From the NCBI GenBank assembly GCA_013397435.1, contig VZRG01000358.1:248001-312000 (forward strand): DNA of 64,000 bases. Reading direction: 5' to 3'. The first letter of the stretch is position 1. The number at the start of each line of letters is the position of its first letter. The notes beneath the pieces are model-generated. The model was not told the DNA's origin, did not search any database, and saw nothing but the letters and a program-made list of their open reading frames with translations. This DNA comes from Erythrocercus mccallii. Taxonomy: Eukaryota; Chordata; Aves; Passeriformes; Dicruridae. The position numbers and the translations under genes are program-made. Positions 1-12,041 of the stretch are shown in pieces.

Positions 1-1451
1 TTCCTGATAATACCTAACAAAATGTAGCATTCATTTTACAAATGCAGATAATGAAGATGTGAATGGCAGAGCATGTGTCAAAAGTATGTAAATGAATTGA
101 TGCTTAATCTACCTATGCCTAAGAAAAGCAATCACCTCCTGCAGAAGGATTGCTTTTGTTTTGGTAATGTTAGCTGATGAAATCCCAGCACTCTAACAAG
201 GGTTTATAATTTGATAAAAATTACTGCTGACTGGATCTGCATTTTCTTCAAACTGCTGCCCTGCTTCTTGCTAAGTGCACTGCTGACATGTTTGATATTG
301 AACTTGAACTTAAAAATTACTATCCCAGTAGATGTTTATTAGATTTAGCGGCTGAAGTAAACCTAGACATGGTGCCCGCAATACAATCTAAAAACAGACC
401 TTATTTATGTGTGCCGGGAAATGTTGCACATTTCTTCCAGGAAAAAAGGGAAAATAAGAAATAACAAGAGAAAAAACACCCACAAAGCAGGTATTACCCA
501 TGCTATTAGAGGGCCAAAGAAAATTGGCCTGTGTTAGACTGCAATGTAATGTCATCTTTGAAAACATTACAATACTGTGTAATGCAATTTATTTTCATAT
601 AATCATTTTAATACTCATTATTGGAAAAAAAGCTTGACAGAAAAAGAAAAAAAAAAGCAGCTATAAATTCAATACATGTCATGAGCTGAGGCAGAATAAT
701 CTCAGTATGGGGCTCTAATTTTTCACGTGAAAATATTACACACTTTTTAGTAGGAACTCAATGCATATGGTTCATTTAAAATTGTTTCAAAAAATACCTA
801 TAAAGTTAGCAGAAGTGGTAATATATGAAGGAATATACTCACAGAAATACTTAAACTCTAGTAATATATGCTTATCCCTAGAGAACCAATATAATTTTTG
901 AAATTAAATATAGTAGAATATATGGTAGAATATTCTGACAAATACTGCAAGTGTTTTTTTCTGCTTATGGATGACTGTAATAACCACCATGTAACCCTCT
1001 ATTTGTTTTCTAAGACTTCTGTTCAATAAGACCTGTAATTTCGTGCCTATACATACAAAAGTCAGTTGGAGAAATACACATTGTAGTGACCTGGGCTCAC
1101 TGGCATTGAATGTCTCATATGTCTGTAGGAAGGTTTCTGCTGGGATTCTGTGTGATTTCTGTCACCCCTTCATCTCCTTTTGTTCTACAGTACTTTGCTG
1201 TCATTGATCAATAACATTGAGCTAGTATGAGCAGAGCATATCTCAGAAGTATTCAGTGTTGAATTTCAAGTGAAGTTTGACTGTTGTATATCATTTAGTG
1301 TCAACTGTTGTACAAATATCACAAGAATTGTCGGGATGAAGGAGAAGGAGTGATAAATACAGAAAAGAAAAAAGAGACACAAAGTCATAAAAAGACAATG
1401 AAAAGAGAAAGGAAAGGAAAGGAAGAATGTGTATATAAAGGAAGCAGGAGC
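1..1451. other. AT-rich unique sequence, no gene seen
   Basis: No open frame of convincing length or composition and no recognisable repeat lies here. A purine-rich tract with GGAAA-type repeats occupies about 1368-1427, just before the first CR1 fragment. Short poly(A) runs occur near 630-655. Confidence 0.6.
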
Positions 1452-2100
1452 AGTCACAGATGAATTAGTGTGTCCTGAGAGCCAGGAGGGCCAACCCTGT
1501 CTTGGGGTACATCAGGCACAGTACGGCCAGCCAGGCGAGGGAGGAGATTGTCCTGCTCTGCTCTGCACTGGGGCAGCCTCATCTCGAGTGCCAGGGGCAG
1601 TTTTAGGCACCACAACATAAAAATCACATTAAGCTATAGGAGACCACTCAAAGGAGGGCAAAAAAATGGTGAAGGGACTTGAGGGGAAGCTTTTTAAGGA
1701 GTGGCTGAGGTCACTTAGTGTGTTTAGCCTGGGGAAGAGGAGCAAGAGGGGATAACTCATTGAAGTCTACAACTTCCTCATGAGGGGAAGAGGAGAGGCA
1801 GGCACAGATCTCTTCTCTGTGGTGACCAGGGACAGGATTTGAGGGAATGGCCTGAAGCTGTGTCAGAGGCAGTTTAGGCTAGACATTAGAAAAAGGTTTT
1901 GCACCCACAGGGTGGCTGGGCACTGGAACAGGTTCATCAGGGAAGCTGTCACTGCACCAGCCTGACAGAGTTCAAGAAGTGTTTGCACAATGCATTCGGG
2001 CTCATGGTGTGACTTTTGTGGATGGATCTGTGCAGAGCAAGGAACTGGACTCAATGATCCTTGTGTGTCCTTTTAAACTCAGTATATTCTGCGATTCTGT
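1452..2100 (+). mobile_element. CR1 LINE 3' fragment (5'-truncated)
   Basis: This is the 3' end of a CR1 non-LTR retrotransposon. It covers the last part of the reverse-transcriptase ORF and the short 3' UTR. The nucleotide path follows CR1 blocks in order: a 'gggcagcctcatct' segment near 1570, a 'gaggtcact' block near 1708, a 'ggggaagaggag' block near 1730, 'cactggaacaggttc' near 1921, and the terminal 'ggactcaatgatcc' at 2046 followed by 'attctgcgattctgt' at 2086-2100. The reading frame is broken by stops and indels, so it encodes nothing now. 5' truncation is the usual result of target-primed reverse transcription. It closely resembles the 3' half of the copy at 35737-36693 and probably belongs to the same subfamily. 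The left limit is approximate. Confidence 0.9.
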
Positions 2101-2243
2101 AAATTGTTGTGCATATGGAAAAGGGAGTATGCAGAACTTGGTACAGCAAACACAAAACTCAGAAGAAATCAAGCCATGGAAAATTGCAGCACTGCATTTT
2201 AGCATTACATTTACTTTACATTTACATTTACATTACAGCATTA
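2101..2243. repeat. Short TTTACA tandem array beside the palindrome
   Basis: About four to five copies of a TTTACA-like hexamer lie at roughly 2208-2235. They are flanked by two copies of AGCATTACATTT (2201-2212 and 2238-2249). The second copy runs into the left arm of the palindrome, so the array and the palindrome may have arisen in one slippage or template-switch event. The 100 bases before the array are unremarkable. Confidence 0.7.
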
Positions 2244-2329
2244 CATTTTAGAGGTAAATCACATGTAGTATGGATGTAGAAAAAGTATTTTTTCTACATC
2301 CATACTACATGTAATTTACCTCTAAAATG
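2244..2329. repeat. Near-perfect palindrome, 41-bp arms, 4-nt loop
   Basis: Left arm 2244-2284 and right arm 2289-2329 are reverse complements over 41 bp with a single mismatch (C at 2260 opposite A at 2313). The loop is GTAT at 2285-2288. A transcript from either strand would fold into a long, almost unbroken hairpin. No transposase, terminal motif or clear target duplication is visible, so calling it a foldback transposon would be a guess. A local inverted duplication by template switching explains it equally well, and an assembly or library foldback artefact is also possible. Confidence 0.93.
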
Positions 2330-4082
2330 CTTTGATGAGACAATATAAGGGAATTCTAAAAATGTTACCAGTGATAATTGATGACTATCTGTTCACTGAT
2401 CTGGCTGGCTTAGTAGGATTATGGGCAAATCTGTCAAAAAAAGGAGAAATCTTTCCCAAAGGATTCACATCTCTTAAGCATTTCACTGTGTTTAATGATT
2501 ATCCTGAAAATTTATGCTCAACTACTGCTTAATTAAAAAAACTTCTGATTCTACTGATATTCTGGTTTCAATATGAATACCACAATTTTCTCTGTATGCT
2601 TAGAAACATTTTTGCGTGGATAATTCTGCTGCTTTTTTCTGGGGAAGAGTTAGCTTTTTTCATAGTTACTCTCCATGACAATTTGGATCCTATTTTATGC
2701 CGAGCCTTGGCTGACACTCTGAAAGCACACATTCCCCAGCTAATTTCTAAATTCACCATCCTGGAACTTACTCCTTGAATTTTCAAAACACAGCTTTTAG
2801 GGCAGTATCCATTTAAAAAGCAATGACAGCAAAAGTTTCATTTCCTGATGCAATATTCCTATACTTAAAATATTCACGGAGAGAAAATTTGTTTTGAAAT
2901 TTCTCTTTTCACTAATTACTTAAAACCTACACTTCCTACCCTAACAAATAGGTTAAGGGGCATGTTTTGAGGAAGGACACAGAGTTGTCAATGAGTAATG
3001 GAGCGCTCAGCAAGCACTAACAAGTCTTTCAAAAAACATGTTCATGGAATTTCAGACAGGACTTCACACCCATTCTATCCCATCTAAGCTGTACCTCACT
3101 CAACCTGATGATTTATGGGACTTCTTTTCTGAGATAATTGATTTTTGCCCACCCGAGCACCACTGTGGAATCTTAACAGAAGTTGCTGCTTCTTGTACCG
3201 AGCACCATCCCTGTTACACTCCTATCATTAATTTTGAAGGGATTAAGTGCCTTCATAAATGTGTATTTAAGTTACATATGGAAAAATAATTTAGATCACA
3301 TTATCATTAATTTATACACTGAAAATATAAATTACTGCTGATTGCAAAGCTTCAAAACACAAGTCCTTAATAGTACAATATTGGTCAGTATTGTAAATAT
3401 TGACTATAAACTTTTAAAAATTATTTCCTGCATTTTTAAATTTTTTTTTATGGAAGAAACATGCTTCACTACTTTTAATTTATTTTTCTTCATTATCAAC
3501 TTCACTGCATTATCTGATACACTCCAGGAGAGTTTCTCAGTATTTTGTAACTAAGCACTAAGGTCTCAATGCATGTGATTATTTTTTGGACAGATATTTT
3601 ATTCTCTTGCTTAGTTTGTTGGTTTTTTAGGGGTGGGAGGTTGGTTGGGGGGCTTTTGGATAACAAGGTTTTATCTTTATCTGTTTTAATTTAACTTCCA
3701 AAATTTTTATAATGATTGTTCATGACAAAGGAATGAGAACATGTTACAGTTTTATTTTATTCCTTATTTCTTACTTCTATTTTTTTGCATGAAATTCATA
3801 TAGAGTTTTCAGCAAGCCCTAATTAAATTAAAACACATATCTCAATATGTTATCAACAACAAAGCTTCTACTCCATCACTGCCAATTTGATCAAACGAAT
3901 TCAAGAGTAAATCAACAGTATGGTCATTCTGAAAAGCTCTGAATATTTCAGTTTCTTGGAAACTTCCCAAAACAGCTAGGAATGCTGTTTACTTTGTGCT
4001 TAAAATCAGGGCCCTAAAGTTCTGGGATTTTTTCGACAGGTTTTAAGAAGATCTGTCCAGGCTACAGGCAACTGTTATTTAA
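2330..4082. other. AT-rich sequence, no gene seen
   Basis: Several short open frames occur, such as 2332-2532 and 3038-3289 on the plus strand. None shows a recognisable domain, a coding-like start context or flanking splice signals. I see no repeat family here. Confidence 0.5.
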
Positions 4083-4558
4083 AGAATCACAGAATCACAA
4101 AATGGGTCTGGTTGGAAGGGATCAAAGTGGGACATCTGATCCAAACTTCCTGCTGAAGGAGAGTTGTTTTAGAGCATAGGATTGTGGTTCTTGAATATCT
4201 CCAATGAGGGAGACTCCATAATCTCTCTGGGCAATCCGTTCCTGTGCTCAGTCACTTACACAATTAAGGTCTCTCTCATATTTTTGTGAATATTTTTGTG
4301 CATCAGTTTCTGCTCAGTGCCTTTTGTCCTATTGCTTGGCATCCTTCCCTCGATCTGGACCCTCTGCTGGACCTGGTCCAGGAGCTCCAGGTCTCTCCTG
4401 TACTGGAGAGGCCAGAACTGGGCACAGCACTCCAGGTGTGGCCTCACCAGGGCTGAGTGAAGGGGCTGGATCACCTTCCTCGACCTGCTGGCAATGCTCT
4501 TCTTAATGCACCCCAGGATACTTTTGGCCTTCTTGGCCACAAGCACACACTCTTGGCT
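4083..4558 (-). mobile_element. CR1 LINE fragment, internally deleted
   Basis: A CR1 3' segment lies on the minus strand. The element's 3' end is at 4083 (complement of AGAATCACAGAATCAC) and its truncated 5' limit is near 4558. Minus-strand translation shows the conserved C-terminal CR1 block: 'ILGCIKKSIASRSR', then 'HSALVRPHLECC' and 'QYRRDLELLDQVQQR'. An internal deletion follows, joining to remnants of 'SNRTKGTEQKL'. Between about 4170 and 4255 a further piece, 'NGLPREIMESPSLEIFK', is readable. The reverse-transcriptase catalytic core is absent, so this is a dead fragment. The open frame at 4256-4546 (-) is its residue, not a host gene. Confidence 0.92.
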
Positions 4559-6844
4559 TTAATAAATTTCTTCATTGGTATAAAAATATAAAAAATAATA
4601 AATAGATAATTAATACATTTGATAAATTATTAGAGGATAGAGGACATCTTAGATGTGTAACTCAAAACAGTAGAACTACAAAATAAAGGACAAAGTGAAA
4701 AAAAAATTGTATTGAGTTACTGATATAACTTTCTTCTTTTAGGTAAATTTCTCAAAATCTAAGTGTAGAGAAAGAGAAAACCCATATTAAAAAAAAATCC
4801 TAAAGATTACTTAAAATATATTGTGATAGAAATGTTTATATTTTCAGAAAATTACTGAAATTCTAAATATTGCTGTTGGTAATTCAGAGTGGAAGATGGT
4901 TTTCTGTTCTTAATATTTTGTACATTTAGTTATATAGAATGAAATTCCTGCCTGGGTAAAAATACCCATTTGTCGGCTTCATAACATTAATCCTTGTATT
5001 TTGGAGTTAAAAGGGACTGATCTGGAATCTGGATCTTGTGCTAGGATTCTTGCAAAATGAGAAAAAACCCTCATAATTCATAATGAATATATTTTTTAAA
5101 GATAAAAATTAGGACAGGATAATGAGTGCTAAAAAACCCACAGTCATAAATATTCTAATGGATATTTAGTTCCTGTGACATAGATCACTATTGTTTTGGT
5201 TTTTCTCATTCTCATATAGATGTAAAAAAATCATGGTTTCACACTTGCAAGCTTTCCAGAGCTTCTAGTGATATATTGACTCATCTGAACACATAAAAGA
5301 GATGCAAATGTCTTACTTGACTTACAAATCCTAGGCTGAAAGATCACCACAGTGGCATTTCCTTATCCAGTGAAGTCTTTATTTGCCTTATATTTGAATG
5401 AATACTCTCCAGAACAAAAGCTGTTTCTGTTGTTTGCATGGGAACAGGGGAAGAGCAATGGCCACTGCACAAGGAAGGGAACTGTATCTTCAATATCTCA
5501 TGTCATGGAGAAAGGCTCTTGGCCCTCTGATATCACTGGGACAATCTACCCCTCTTTTCTACACAGACAGCAGCTGGATCTGACCCTGCATTGTTGTCAG
5601 GTTTTCTCATTCCACTCTAAAGGACCTCAGGAAAAAAGGAAAGTATTTTGGGGATTTTTTGCCTAATGAGTGTATCTGCTCACTTAACAATATTTATATG
5701 GGAAAGCCTCTTGAAAATAAAAATATCTGAAACCAAGAGTGATCAGATAATGATAGCAACAATAAAAACTGCAGATACTGTTAAAATTCAGATTTTGACA
5801 AGACAGAACTGCTACCATAAGCACAGCGTCAGAAGACCTAGAGTTGTCATAAGGTTTAATGGGTTTTGGGTGGAACCCAAAGGTTTAAAATAAAGTTCTA
5901 TCATAAAATTATGCTAAAGGGATCTGTCTGTCCTTCTCAGTGCATATGGACATTACTTCATCAGTTTCAGGTGTCTGGGACACAGGCTAAATCTTCCCAT
6001 TTTCTGCTGTTGGTGTCAGAAGCACTTTATCACAGTGTTTGAAGAAATGCCTGCTCTAATTTGAACAAGATTGTGCTTCTGTGGCAGATTTGGCCTGCAT
6101 CTGGCCATTCATGCCATGTGTTTAATGTAGTCATTAATATAAACACTGAGTCCATAACAAAATTATATACCACTCAAATAACAGCAAAAAAACCCCTACC
6201 GCTATAATTTTTGCCAAAATTATATATGCCAAAATAGCATATATACCAAAATTACATATTTGGAATGAAAGCATAGACATACAAAACCCCTACTAAAGAA
6301 AAAATGCAATTAAAAAAACTATATTAGGAGGTATAAGAAACAGAAAATTACTTCTGTTAATGCTGCTCGTATGTTTTATTGCAAAGTTTAGTGAATATTG
6401 CATTCCAGGTAATGTAGATAATGAGGCAAGGAAATAGGTCAATCAGTTCCATATAACAATAATCCTGCCACACCTTATAGGAACAGAATATTTTAGCTTT
6501 TTTTTTGGTTAGTAATATTTAGAAATAAGAAAACTGAGCAAAAGCAACAGAATCTGCCAACAATATTTCACAATTTCTACTTCAGGATTAAAAAGTTGAT
6601 GCTGTCGTTTTCCAAGATTAATCCATAGAATGAAAGAAATCAAAAGATTTGTGTATTGAAAACAATATATCACCTTTTTCTAATATGAAAAAAGTCCAGT
6701 TAATTTGCTGAAAACTGTATATTTTGCTCTGTATCTAGCAGAAATACAATGAAGTTCATGATCATTGTTCCATGATGCACACTTGGAAAGAGAGTAACAC
6801 CATAGTTTGCCTGATTATCTTCAGGACATCAATGAAACTGAATT
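4559..6844. other. AT-rich sequence, no gene seen
   Basis: Nothing assignable is visible. The plus-strand open frame 5352-5666 (104 codons) has no recognisable domain and starts in ordinary sequence. A run of related AT words ('ccaaaattatatatgcc', 'accaaaattacatat') lies at about 6213-6260 and looks like local slippage. Confidence 0.5.
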
Positions 6845-7263
6845 AGGAGTATTGAAGAAAGAAAAATTATACAACGATCAACTGGTCTGAACTTTGACAA
6901 CATATCATCATTTGCAACCAGTACCCCTGAGATTAATTTTGGAGAACATCCCTATGACTACAGAGTTAATGGGAAATGAAAATGAGTATTTGCTTGAAGT
7001 TAATTGCTTGCCTCATATATTGCATAATGCAGTAAAGTACACTATTGAAAAATTTTTATTTGGCTTTAAAAGCTGTGTAACAAAAGTTTTCAATTACTTT
7101 ATGTTCATCTACCAAAGCAATTTCAGAATCATGAAAGCATTTTACCTTACCAACATTCAATATGCTGAAACATTGAGGCACATTTACAAAGTGATCACCA
7201 TGATTGAAAGTATTCTATGCTATCTATACCAAGTTAGTTTTGTACACTCAGACAATGTATTTT
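6845..7263 (+). pseudogene. Decayed hAT-like transposase fragment
   Basis: Two overlapping frames together resemble the RNase H-like catalytic region of hAT-superfamily transposases. In the frame that reads TTT at 6893 the sequence is 'FDNISSFATSTPEINFGEH', matching the hAT pattern 'SFSADN..xNFG' but with the catalytic Asp motif degraded. After a frameshift near 6950-6975 the other frame continues with 'NENEYLLEVNC' and 'CLPHILHNAV' (7005-7034), which fits the hAT block 'C.AHILHNA'. It goes on through 'VTKVFNYF' to 'ETLRHIYKVITMIESIL', which fits the block normally ending 'LRH..TRWLSL.PAIERIL'. The open stretch of 123 codons from 6894 begins at TTG, not ATG. No terminal inverted repeats or N-terminal BED finger were found. 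It is most likely an ancient inactive transposon relic. A domesticated exon is possible but unsupported, because the frame is broken. Confidence 0.55.
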
Positions 7264-8559
7264 GAAGTTTTTTAAGTATGGTGAAAATCTCTCCATTGCC
7301 AAGTTCACCAGATTTTAAATATCCTATCATTTGAATAATTTTGACAGATATTTTCTTAGTAATTGGATCTGTTAAGGCCAAGTTTCAAATTAATGTCTAA
7401 TGTGCATGAACTGTGCATTTTTTTTTAAAAATGTTGGAATATAGTAAACCCAAAAAATAACTTTTAAAACAATAAATGGAAGTATATGATAGCACAAAGA
7501 TGCATGTAAGAGCAATCATAACAATAATAAGTAGATGAGCAACAATATATGTAATATGGTAAAAATATTTTTCTACCCTGAAAAGAAAACCATTTTCTGT
7601 ATTTTCTGTGACATAGGGAAGTTGATGGAGCCTAGACCTATCTATTCCAGAGAGGCTATGCAGTTCTCTAAGCTTTCAGTTTCACATGTATATAATTTCC
7701 AAACACCATTTTTTTACAGTTAATTTATTTTAAAATTATATTTTAAGATTAAAGGAGAATATTGAAGGAAACTAGTGTTAGTAAGGCAAAATTTTATTTT
7801 AGCTTAAATTAAAATTCATGAGGATCAAAATAAGTTCTACTTCATCATGAACTAAGGATACAAAATGATCAATTGCAAGAAAAGCCATAATAGAAAACAA
7901 TTAAATCATAAAGATAAGAAAGGAAATTAAATTCAGGAGGCAGGAGAACTGTACCAAGTATCAAAAAACCCCACAAAGACTCTCTTATACTTTCAGTGAA
8001 ATTCAATATGATATCTTAATAGTTACCATCAGAATTTTCCATTTAAAATTCACTGTGAATTTCCAGGGAAAAGTACAGTTTTTTAGTAACTCCTGCTATT
8101 ATAGACTGATATTGATGACTCTGAAGAAAATATATACATATATATGTTTCATTGTTTTCATAAATTCACTTGACTTTCTTCTACATGGAAGTTCATTCAA
8201 ACCTTTAGACATCCCCAAATAAAGCGTTAAAATTAATGATAACCCTAACAACTGAGATAAATTGAAGATTTACCATGGAGATTAAGGGGCTTTTTTGCCA
8301 TAGCATTAAAAAATTCCAATGCAGTAGGCACTCCCACAGTAGGTAATATATCCAGGATAACATAATTTCCATCCATCTCTCCTTTCATTTTGGACTTAGA
8401 TCTGTATTGGGTGTGGCCCTAAACTGGTATCAATGTTGACATGTACCAAGTAGTTTTAGATTGACTCTTATGTAAAGAAAGCTTAACTACCTTCTTTATC
8501 CAAAAAATTATTTGTGGAGTAAGAGAAGGAAAGTTTCTCTAGCACTAAATGTTAAAATA

Positions 8560-8640
8560 CATGAAATAAAAAATAAATAAATTAAATAAAACACATGAAA
8601 TAAATACATGAAATAAAAAAATACATGAAATGTGTGTGTA
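8560..8640. repeat. Imperfect ACATGAAATAAA tandem repeats
   Basis: Four related copies of ACATGAAATAAA-like units, separated by AAATAAAT spacers, are followed by GTGTGTGTATGTGT. This is slippage-type low-complexity DNA. Confidence 0.8.
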
Positions 8641-9248
8641 TGTGTTAACAGTAAAGTATTTGGTCATGTTAAAAAATCATTTAAATTATTCAACATGGGA
8701 CAAATATTACAAATGCTCCAGGAGAGTATATAATGCATTAGTTTCAAATGACCTTCATATTAGGAAAGACCAGCCCTTCTAACATCAGGGCTGCTCAAAG
8801 TGAAACATCTCTACTTTGAAAGGAATGTTGAGGAGAAGGGAATTTGATTAAAAGTGCAGAAAAGTAGATAACTTAATACAGAAGCTGACTAATGCTGTGC
8901 ATATCCCATCCTATAAGACGACAGGAAATGAGGACTTGTTTGCAATGCATTAAATGGTGCTCACAAGAGCAAGGTGTCCATCAAAATCTTTGCACTCTCT
9001 TCAAGTTCTCATTGAGCTCAGGAGCAAATCTTATTTCCAAAGCTGCTTTTAATCACGACGTCAAATTAATTTTTTGTTTAATTATGATTACCGATATGTA
9101 ATGAATAAGCCCTACACTACCTATAAGAGTCTTTAAACTTGAAACCCTGAGACAATTTCTGGATTTGCAAGAAAAGTGTATGCAATTATGCTGGAATTTT
9201 GACAGCATAAAATATGACAATCACATATTTTTTCACCTATATAGAATG

Positions 9249-9268
9249 TATATATATATATATATATA
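9249..9268. repeat. (TA)10 dinucleotide repeat
   Basis: Ten uninterrupted TA units. A short open frame on the minus strand (9133-9324) translates this run as alternating Ile-Tyr and is not a gene. Confidence 0.95.
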
Positions 9269-10831
9269 AACAAATAATTTGTGTCCATATGTACATTCTC
9301 TCTTATGTGCACAAACAACACCAATAATACTCTTGTTCACCTTCCCTTCCTTTGTCTTTGCTTAGATGGCTAAGTATTTTTCTTGCATATGGCTTTATGC
9401 TTAAAATTTACTTCTCATCATTTTATTTCCATCACGTAATTTTTCAAATGTAAGTTCAGCGTATTATTGCACAAGTGAACAATGTCTTGCAATTGCCATC
9501 AATGTTAAACTGCTTGTGTAACTGACAACCATTTATCTTTACTATTATCATAATGGCTTCTAAAGATTTATCAGACCTTAAGGAATTGTGTTATCTACTT
9601 CCCATATTATTGAAGGAAAAATGTTAGGTTTTGGGTTGGGTTTTTTTTCATTTTTTTATTTTGAGAAAGCAACAAAATTTGAAAGTGGCAATGAGATTCT
9701 TTGAATCCCAAACTGGATGTATGAGATGTCCTGCAAATATGATGTGAATCAGGGATATAATCAACTATTGTTAAAAAAAAGTGGAGCTAAGTTCTATTAA
9801 AAAAAAAAATAAAACCACAACAGTGTGTGAAGCCTTTCTCTCATAATTTCTTAAAACTACAATACCATCAACAGGTATAACATATTTTTGACATATTCAG
9901 GAATTAGGCTTAATCTTATAATTCATTTATATTTCAGATGGTAGAAGTGGTATTAACCAGAACAGACTATGACCTCTGACTAGTTAATCCTAATTAAAAC
10001 TGAGCAAGAGATTTCTTTGCAAAGTTTTCTCATGAATTCAATACCAAGTTGAACTATAACTCTTCTGGTGTGTGTTATTCCCACTATACGAACAAAGAAG
10101 GGTGTGGGGTCACCCATGTTTTGGACCAATTTGAAAAGTTTCAATGGTACATATGCAATGAACTGAGCTAAATGGGGAACAACATGACAGGGCAAAATAA
10201 GATTTCCAGGAAAAATAGTTTGCAGAAAAAAATATCATTAACCTCTATTTGACAAAATAATAAAATTCTTGCCCTCCCCCCTGCCCTCCACTACTTATAG
10301 GAGTATGTTAAACTAACTTTCAGATGTTTTAAACCTCCTGCATGACAAGGATAAATCAAAAAGTCACCAAAAGTAGAAAAAGGTAAGGTTAGATTTCCAA
10401 TTCTAGTTAGCATTGTTCCTGAGATGGACAGATGCCCAAAGGGTGGTTTAAATGTGATGTGTGGTTTCTGTCTTTGCTGATTTAGAGCAGGGCAGAGAAG
10501 TTGAAAGGAATAGTACAACTCAACCCAATGACAGTGGCATGCTTACTACATTTGCACTTATCTTTTCCACGGAATGGGGTAAGCAGCAGTTGGCAGAGCC
10601 ACAGAATGGTAGATTTATCTGTCATGTCATTACTCCTTGCAAACTGCCATCAACCTACCGGGATAAATTCCTATCCTATTGTGTTATTCAGGTGAGGCTT
10701 ACAAATTCGCTGCTGTAACATTAGGGGAAATCAGTCCCAAAAGTGCTCTCAGCCCAACCTCAAATCCACTGGCAAGACTCCTCAGTAGTCAACCAACAAA
10801 ACAGACAAATAAAAACAGACTGCTATAAATG

Positions 10832-10870
10832 AAAGAACAAACCAACCAACCAACCACAAAAAAAACCCAC
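10832..10870. repeat. (CCAA)n and A/C-rich low-complexity tract
   Basis: Four to five CCAA/AACC units are followed by poly(A) and CCCACCC. The strand complement resembles the T/G-rich tracts at 42656-42720, 50459-50530 and 60665-60745. Confidence 0.85.
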
Positions 10871-12041
10871 CCTAACCTAAAATCAAGGAACATGGCTCTG
10901 AACTTACTTTAGTTTTCTTTGAAAGACAAGTTTCCAGGGTTTAAAATGACCAGTTATATGTTATCCTTCAGATTTATTTTTAGAAATCAGCAAAATGAGA
11001 TGTTTGAATGTTTTCTTCTGTTGGCCAATAGGTGTCACAATTAGAAGTATATGAATTCTGTTCATCACCAGTTATCCTGAAAAACAGTTCACTATCCTCA
11101 CTATAAATAATGTGCAATTACCCAAATATCCAAATACTTAATGTGATAGCCATAAATTTTTGGTCCCCTCAAAAAAAAAGATGAATCTGAGAAATACTTG
11201 CTTTTTCTATTGGTAAAAATCAGTTATTTGGAATTTGAGATAGTAGAGTTGTGTCTGTGAACTGGTTTATAAAGCATTCTTTGTGGGAAAAAAATGCTTG
11301 TCAATAAAACTTGTGTATTTCTATTGAAAGTTAAAAATGTCAAAATCTATTTGTATAAGGAATTTTTAAAAAATAAATTAATAAATGTTTATGCAAATGA
11401 AAATAGAATTGCTGTTTATTTAATGTAACTTTACTGTGTTTGGGTTTACAAGTTTTCCACTTGGTGATATCCCCAATTATGCTTTTATAGGACAGATTCT
11501 CTTCTCTTTAGGTAGGTGGTAAATGCTACAGAAAACCTAGCAGTTTATTGAATCCAGTTCTTTACTGAAAAAAAATGAACTTAGCTCCACCCTTTAATAC
11601 CTTTAAATAAAGGTAATGTGCACTTCTAAAATTGGAGCATATACCTAGGTATTTAATTCTACAGGAGTTAGCTGAGTACACATTCTTCTGCACTTGACAT
11701 TTCAGTCACAGAGCATGTTGTGACCTTTCCAGTGATCAGGTCAATATTGTAGGGCTGCAGATGGCCATTGAGTAAAAAGCTGCTATTTCCCACTACTTCA
11801 GCTTGACTTTCAAGCCATCTCTTTTCCCCATTTGGTTTAAACTGTAACAGCTACACCAATAATTAACTCATATACTGCTTTACCAGGGGAATGAGAGAAA
11901 GAGCACTGAGTCCTCTGAACTGGGTTGGAGAGCATAAAACAGTCTTCTCTATAGGCATAGTAATTATTTATAGTCTTTTGACCCTTAGAGCTGAACTGAA
12001 ATCAGTCATTTATATGCTTTTTTCCAGTTTCTTTAGCTTTC

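Larger units (their letters stand above)
7264..12041. other. AT-rich sequence with small simple repeats
   Basis: No gene is recognised. Contents: repeats of ACATGAAATAAA at about 8560-8632, followed by a short GT tract; a (TA)10 run at 9249-9268; and (CCAA)n passing into A/C-rich sequence at 10832-10870. The open frames at 9980-10195 (-), 10461-10718 (+) and 11891-12154 (+) show no domain. The last of these runs into the LTR. Confidence 0.5.

Noticed and set aside
5352..5666. 104-codon plus-strand frame
   Set aside because: There is no recognisable domain and no splice site, and frames of this size are expected by chance in 64 kb.
9133..9324. 63-codon minus-strand frame with Ile-Tyr repeats
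   Set aside because: It is a translation of the (TA)10 run.
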